A model generated the notes under the pieces. It ran no database searches and had not been told where the DNA came from. It saw only the letters and a program-made list of their open reading frames with translations. A DNA stretch of 8,461 bases from positions 1 through 8,461 of the forward strand of contig JAJTHR010000241.1 in assembly GCA_021298935.1 (NCBI GenBank), written 5' to 3'. The stretch's first letter is position 1; the number at the start of each line of letters is the position of its first letter. Made by a program: the position numbers and the translations under genes. This document shows, piece after piece, positions 5,968-8,461 of this stretch. Source of the DNA: Parachlamydia sp. (GTDB lineage: Bacteria; Chlamydiota; Chlamydiia; Chlamydiales; Parachlamydiaceae).

Positions 5968-7923
5968 ATGAGTCAAAGTCAAACAAAAAAGGGACGCATC
6001 ATAGGAATTGACCTTGGAACAACCAATTCTTGCGTCGCCATCATGGAAGGGGGCACCCCAAAAGTCATCGCCTCTGCCGAAGGAACAAGAACCACTCCCT
6101 CTGTCGTTGCCTACAAGGGAAGCGAGCGATTGGTCGGTGTGCCGGCTAAACGCCAAGCTGTGACAAATCCGGAAAATACCGTGACTTCCTCTAAGCGCTT
6201 CATCGGCCGCAAGTACCAGGAAGTGATGAGCGAGATCCAAACAGTCCCCTACAAAGTGACAAGCAACAATAACGGGGATGTTGTCTTTGAAATCCAGGGA
6301 AAAATGATGACGCCTGAAGAGATCGGTGCGCAGATCCTCATTAAGATGAAAGAAACAGCTGAGGCTTATCTTGGCGAAAAGATCACCGAAGCCGTCATCA
6401 CGGTTCCTGCCTATTTCAATGACTCTCAGAGGCAATCGACAAAGGATGCCGGAAGGATTGCAGGGCTGGATGTCAAGCGTATTATCCCTGAGCCGACAGC
6501 CGCCGCCCTCGCCTATGGCCTGGACAAGGAAAAAACCGATAAAAAGATCGCCGTCTTTGACTTAGGCGGGGGAACATTCGATATCTCCATCCTTGAGATC
6601 GGTGATGGTGTTTTTGAAGTACTTTCCACCAATGGCGACACCCATCTTGGCGGAGATGACTTCGACAATGAGATCCTGAAATGGCTGCTCGATACCTTTA
6701 GGCAAGAACAGGGAATTGACCTGCGCAATGATAAGATGGCCCTTCAGCGCCTGCGCGATGCGGCGGAAAAGGCTAAAATCGAGCTGTCAGGTACGCAGCA
6801 AACAGAAATTAACCAGCCATTCATCACCATGGATGCCTCCGGTCCCAAGCACTTGACGGTGACATTGACTCGTTCCAAACTTGAGACTCTGACGCATGAC
6901 CTGATTGAAAGAACGCGCGAGCCTTGCATCAAGGCATTAAAGGATGCAGGCCTTAGCAAGGATGACATCGGAGAAGTGATCCTCGTTGGCGGGATGACAC
7001 GTATGCCGTCTGTCCAGGAAATGGTCAAAACAATTTTTGGCAAGGAAGGGCATAAGGGCGTCAACCCGGACGAAGTGGTTGCTGTCGGAGCTGCCATCCA
7101 GGGAGGCGTATTGACAGGCGTTGTAAAAGACGTACTGCTCCTCGATGTGAACCCGCTTACTCTTGGCATTGAAACGCTCGGCGGTGTCATGACTCCGCTT
7201 GTTGAAAGGAACACAACGATTCCCACGCAGAAAAAGCAGATTTTCTCCACAGCGGCTGACAACCAGCCAGCCGTAACGATCCGCGTCTTGCAGGGTGAGC
7301 GTAAAATGGCCAATGACAACAAGGAAATCGGCCGTTTCGACCTGGCCGACATCCCTCCATCACCGCGTGGAATGCCGCAGATTGAAGTGGCTTTTGACGT
7401 TGATGCAGATGGGATTTTGCATGTTTCGGCAAAAGATCTCGCCAGTGGAAAAGAGCAAAAAATCCGCATCGAGGCGCAGTCGGGCTTGCAGGAAGAGGAA
7501 ATCAAGCGCATGATCAGGGATGCTGAAGAGCATGCTGACGAAGATAAAAAAAGAAGGGATGAAGTCGAGCTGCGCAACGAGGCCGATTCGCTTGCCTTCC
7601 GTGCCCAGAAAGCATTGGATGAGTACAAGGATAAAGTCCCGCAGGAGATCGTCGCTCAAGTAGCTGCTAAAATTGATGCTTTGAAAAAAGCGTTGGAAAG
7701 CAATGACATGGTCCGTATCCGCGGCGCCAAGGATGAGCTTGAGAAGCAGATGCAGCACATCGGTGAAGCCATGGCAAAAGCCGGGCAGCACCCAGAAGGT
7801 GGAGCAGCAGGCCATGGCGACGGCGACCAACAGGCGCACAGCCATGCGCATGAGCAGCAAAGATCGTCTCCTGACGACATTGAGGAAGCTGAAGTCGAAA
7901 TCATCGACGACAAAAAACCTTAA
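5968..7923 (+). CDS. dnaK: Molecular chaperone DnaK (Hsp70), 651 aa
   Basis: ATP-driven cytoplasmic chaperone that binds exposed hydrophobic segments, working with GrpE from the gene just upstream and a DnaJ encoded elsewhere. The nucleotide-binding domain (about 10-385) has GIDLGTTNS (13-21), [17 protein letters not shown] (146-162), [10 protein letters not shown] (175-184), DLGGGTFD (198-205) and VGGMTRMP (340-347). The interdomain linker DVLLLDV (388-394) leads into the substrate-binding domain starting NPLTLGIET (395-403). A helical lid follows, and the acidic C-terminus ends [13 protein letters not shown], in the position of the usual EEVKDKK-like tail. All signatures are intact, and the length fits the family (about 640-660). 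Unusual: the linker before the tail (605-635) is rich in Gly and His, with histidines at 608, 616, 624, 626 and 628. It is the last gene of the operon, followed by a strong terminator. Confidence 0.98.
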   Translation: MSQSQTKKGRIIGIDLGTTNSCVAIMEGGTPKVIASAEGTRTTPSVVAYKGSERLVGVPAKRQAVTNPENTVTSSKRFIGRKYQEVMSEIQTVPYKVTSNNNGDVVFEIQGKMMTPEEIGAQILIKMKETAEAYLGEKITEAVITVPAYFNDSQRQSTKDAGRIAGLDVKRIIPEPTAAALAYGLDKEKTDKKIAVFDLGGGTFDISILEIGDGVFEVLSTNGDTHLGGDDFDNEILKWLLDTFRQEQGIDLRNDKMALQRLRDAAEKAKIELSGTQQTEINQPFITMDASGPKHLTVTLTRSKLETLTHDLIERTREPCIKALKDAGLSKDDIGEVILVGGMTRMPSVQEMVKTIFGKEGHKGVNPDEVVAVGAAIQGGVLTGVVKDVLLLDVNPLTLGIETLGGVMTPLVERNTTIPTQKKQIFSTAADNQPAVTIRVLQGERKMANDNKEIGRFDLADIPPSPRGMPQIEVAFDVDADGILHVSAKDLASGKEQKIRIEAQSGLQEEEIKRMIRDAEEHADEDKKRRDEVELRNEADSLAFRAQKALDEYKDKVPQEIVAQVAAKIDALKKALESNDMVRIRGAKDELEKQMQHIGEAMAKAGQHPEGGAAGHGDGDQQAHSHAHEQQRSSPDDIEEAEVEIIDDKKP

Positions 7924-7938
7924 AGTAGTCTCTCTTCC

Positions 7939-7971
7939 AAAGGGTTTAAGCTAGGCTTAAACCCTTTTTTT
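7939..7971 (+). terminator. Rho-independent terminator of the hrcA-grpE-dnaK operon
   Basis: A perfect 13-bp stem (7939-7951 with 7955-7967) with a 3-nt TAG loop runs into seven consecutive T (7965-7971), starting 15 bp after the dnaK stop. This is a textbook intrinsic terminator and marks the operon end. Confidence 0.93.
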
Positions 7972-7985
7972 GATCTTTCATTCAA

Positions 7986-8002
7986 GACCAATTATTTTGG
8001 TC
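7986..8002. repeat. Short hairpin after the dnaK terminator
   Basis: GACCAA (7986-7991) and TTGGTC (7997-8002) pair around a 5-nt loop. There is no T-tract on the plus strand. It could be a weak backup terminator or chance. Confidence 0.35.
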
Positions 8003-8030
8003 ATATGACTAAAAAATTTGGTAGGTGTAG

Positions 8031-8302
8031 CCTCATGCCAAAAGAGAAGAAGCCCATCCCAAGCACCAATTCAGCGAACTCCAATTAAAAGCGCCTATCT
8101 CTGTAATTCGAGAGCTCATCCTTATGTACTGGAAAATTGGCTCGTTTATCATTAAAAAAAAAACCAAGATTGGATGGGATCTAAAGTTATTGATCGCCTT
8201 GCAAATGATTTAAAAGCCGCTTTCCCTCAGATGAAGGTTTTTCTCACCAATGCTAAATATATGGCCCAGTTTGCAAAAGAATACCCAAGATTTTACAATT
8301 AG
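8031..8302 (+). pseudogene. DUF1016 (YhcG-type, PDDEXK nuclease family) N-terminal fragment, frameshifted
   Basis: The first frame, open from 8031, reads FSELQLKAPISVIRELILMYWKIG and then GW at about 8172-8177, matching the start of DUF1016 N-terminal domains (AQLxAxxxVNxELIxLYWxIG). A one-base deletion at about 8177 moves the reading to a second frame, SKVIDRLANDLKAAFPQM, again typical (GWGxKVIDRLAxDLxxAFPxM). This is followed by a distorted KYMAQFAKEYP where the family usually has NLKYMRxFAxxYP. That frame stops at 8300-8302. No start codon lies in the first frame; ATG 8005 and 8035 are in another frame. The C-terminal nuclease half is absent, and the right repeat arm begins 22 bp later. 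This is a dead, truncated gene. Such genes are common in amoeba-associated bacteria; their role is not well defined. Confidence 0.8.
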
Positions 8303-8324
8303 CTAGACAGTGCTTGGCCAACTT

Positions 8325-8461
8325 ATACCATTTCCCAAAAATAAAACCATAAAGTTGATTTGTCAGCGCTTCAGATTTAAAAGATCTTTTCGAAGTTGAT
8401 ATCTTTGAATATCAACAAGGAGAGATCTTTTAAAGATGAAGGTGATCACAAGTCAAATTTA
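8325..8461 (-). repeat. Right arm of the 137-bp inverted repeat
   Basis: This is the reverse complement of 2-138 at 136 of 137 positions. The palindromic part is 8350-8461, and the 25-bp oriented extension (8325-8349) faces inward, as it does on the left. It encodes nothing obvious. The first base beyond the match on the inner side is 8324. The window ends at the last matching base, so the outer edge cannot be judged. Confidence 0.93.

Noticed and set aside
5881..6435. 184-codon minus-strand open frame across the grpE-dnaK junction
   Set aside because: It overlaps two certain genes in antisense; no ribosome binding site or family features are seen.
6744..7628. 294-codon open frame on the minus strand inside dnaK
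   Set aside because: It is antisense to highly conserved dnaK, is serine-rich and of low complexity as expected from reading dnaK codons backwards, and has no recognisable domain.
7360..7860. 166-codon minus-strand open frame in the 3' part of dnaK
   Set aside because: Hydrophobic runs mimic membrane segments but are the antisense of charged DnaK helices; the plus-strand gene is certain.

Overview
The window is chromosomal DNA that looks like it comes from a member of the Chlamydiota, most likely an environmental (Parachlamydiales- or Waddlia-like) lineage. The main reason is the block hrcA-grpE-dnaK in exactly the chlamydial order. Its HrcA closely resembles the remembered Chlamydia trachomatis protein, for example in the DLSSATIRNYF helix-turn-helix, the SSDPxCxVIxxPYY segment and the Chlamydia-type C-terminal tail. 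Genus assignment is inference, made without any database search.

Layout: (1) 2-138 is one arm of a nearly perfect 137-bp inverted repeat whose other arm is 8325-8461; each arm is itself a ~112-bp imperfect palindrome. (2) 143-369 holds the decayed 3' end of an IS66-type transposase and its probable terminal sequence. (3) 410-919 (minus) encodes a small secreted protein of unknown function with its own terminator (378-403). (4) 920-1050 is an AT-rich divergent intergenic region. (5) 1051-4107 encodes a large (1018 aa) NAD-dependent glutamate dehydrogenase. (6) 4114-7923 is a heat-shock operon: a degenerate CIRCE operator, a good sigma70/sigma66-type promoter, hrcA, grpE and dnaK, closed by a strong intrinsic terminator at 7939-7971. 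(7) 8031-8302 is a frameshifted remnant of a DUF1016/YhcG-type (PDDEXK nuclease family) gene, followed by the right repeat arm.

How the genes work together: HrcA represses the operon at CIRCE. GrpE is the nucleotide-exchange factor for DnaK, so one transcript carries repressor, exchange factor and chaperone. The glutamate dehydrogenase links amino-acid catabolism to the TCA cycle; it lies just upstream with no visible terminator before CIRCE, so read-through into the heat-shock genes is possible. The core (about 1051-7923) is well conserved and richer in GC. The edges are AT-rich and carry pseudogenes and repeats, so they look like accessory DNA around a housekeeping core.

The most unusual structure is the inverted repeat pair. 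It could be two MITE-like palindromic elements in opposite orientation, a substrate for inversion of the ~8.2-kb block, or simply the repeat at which an assembly was broken. The sequence alone does not separate these.
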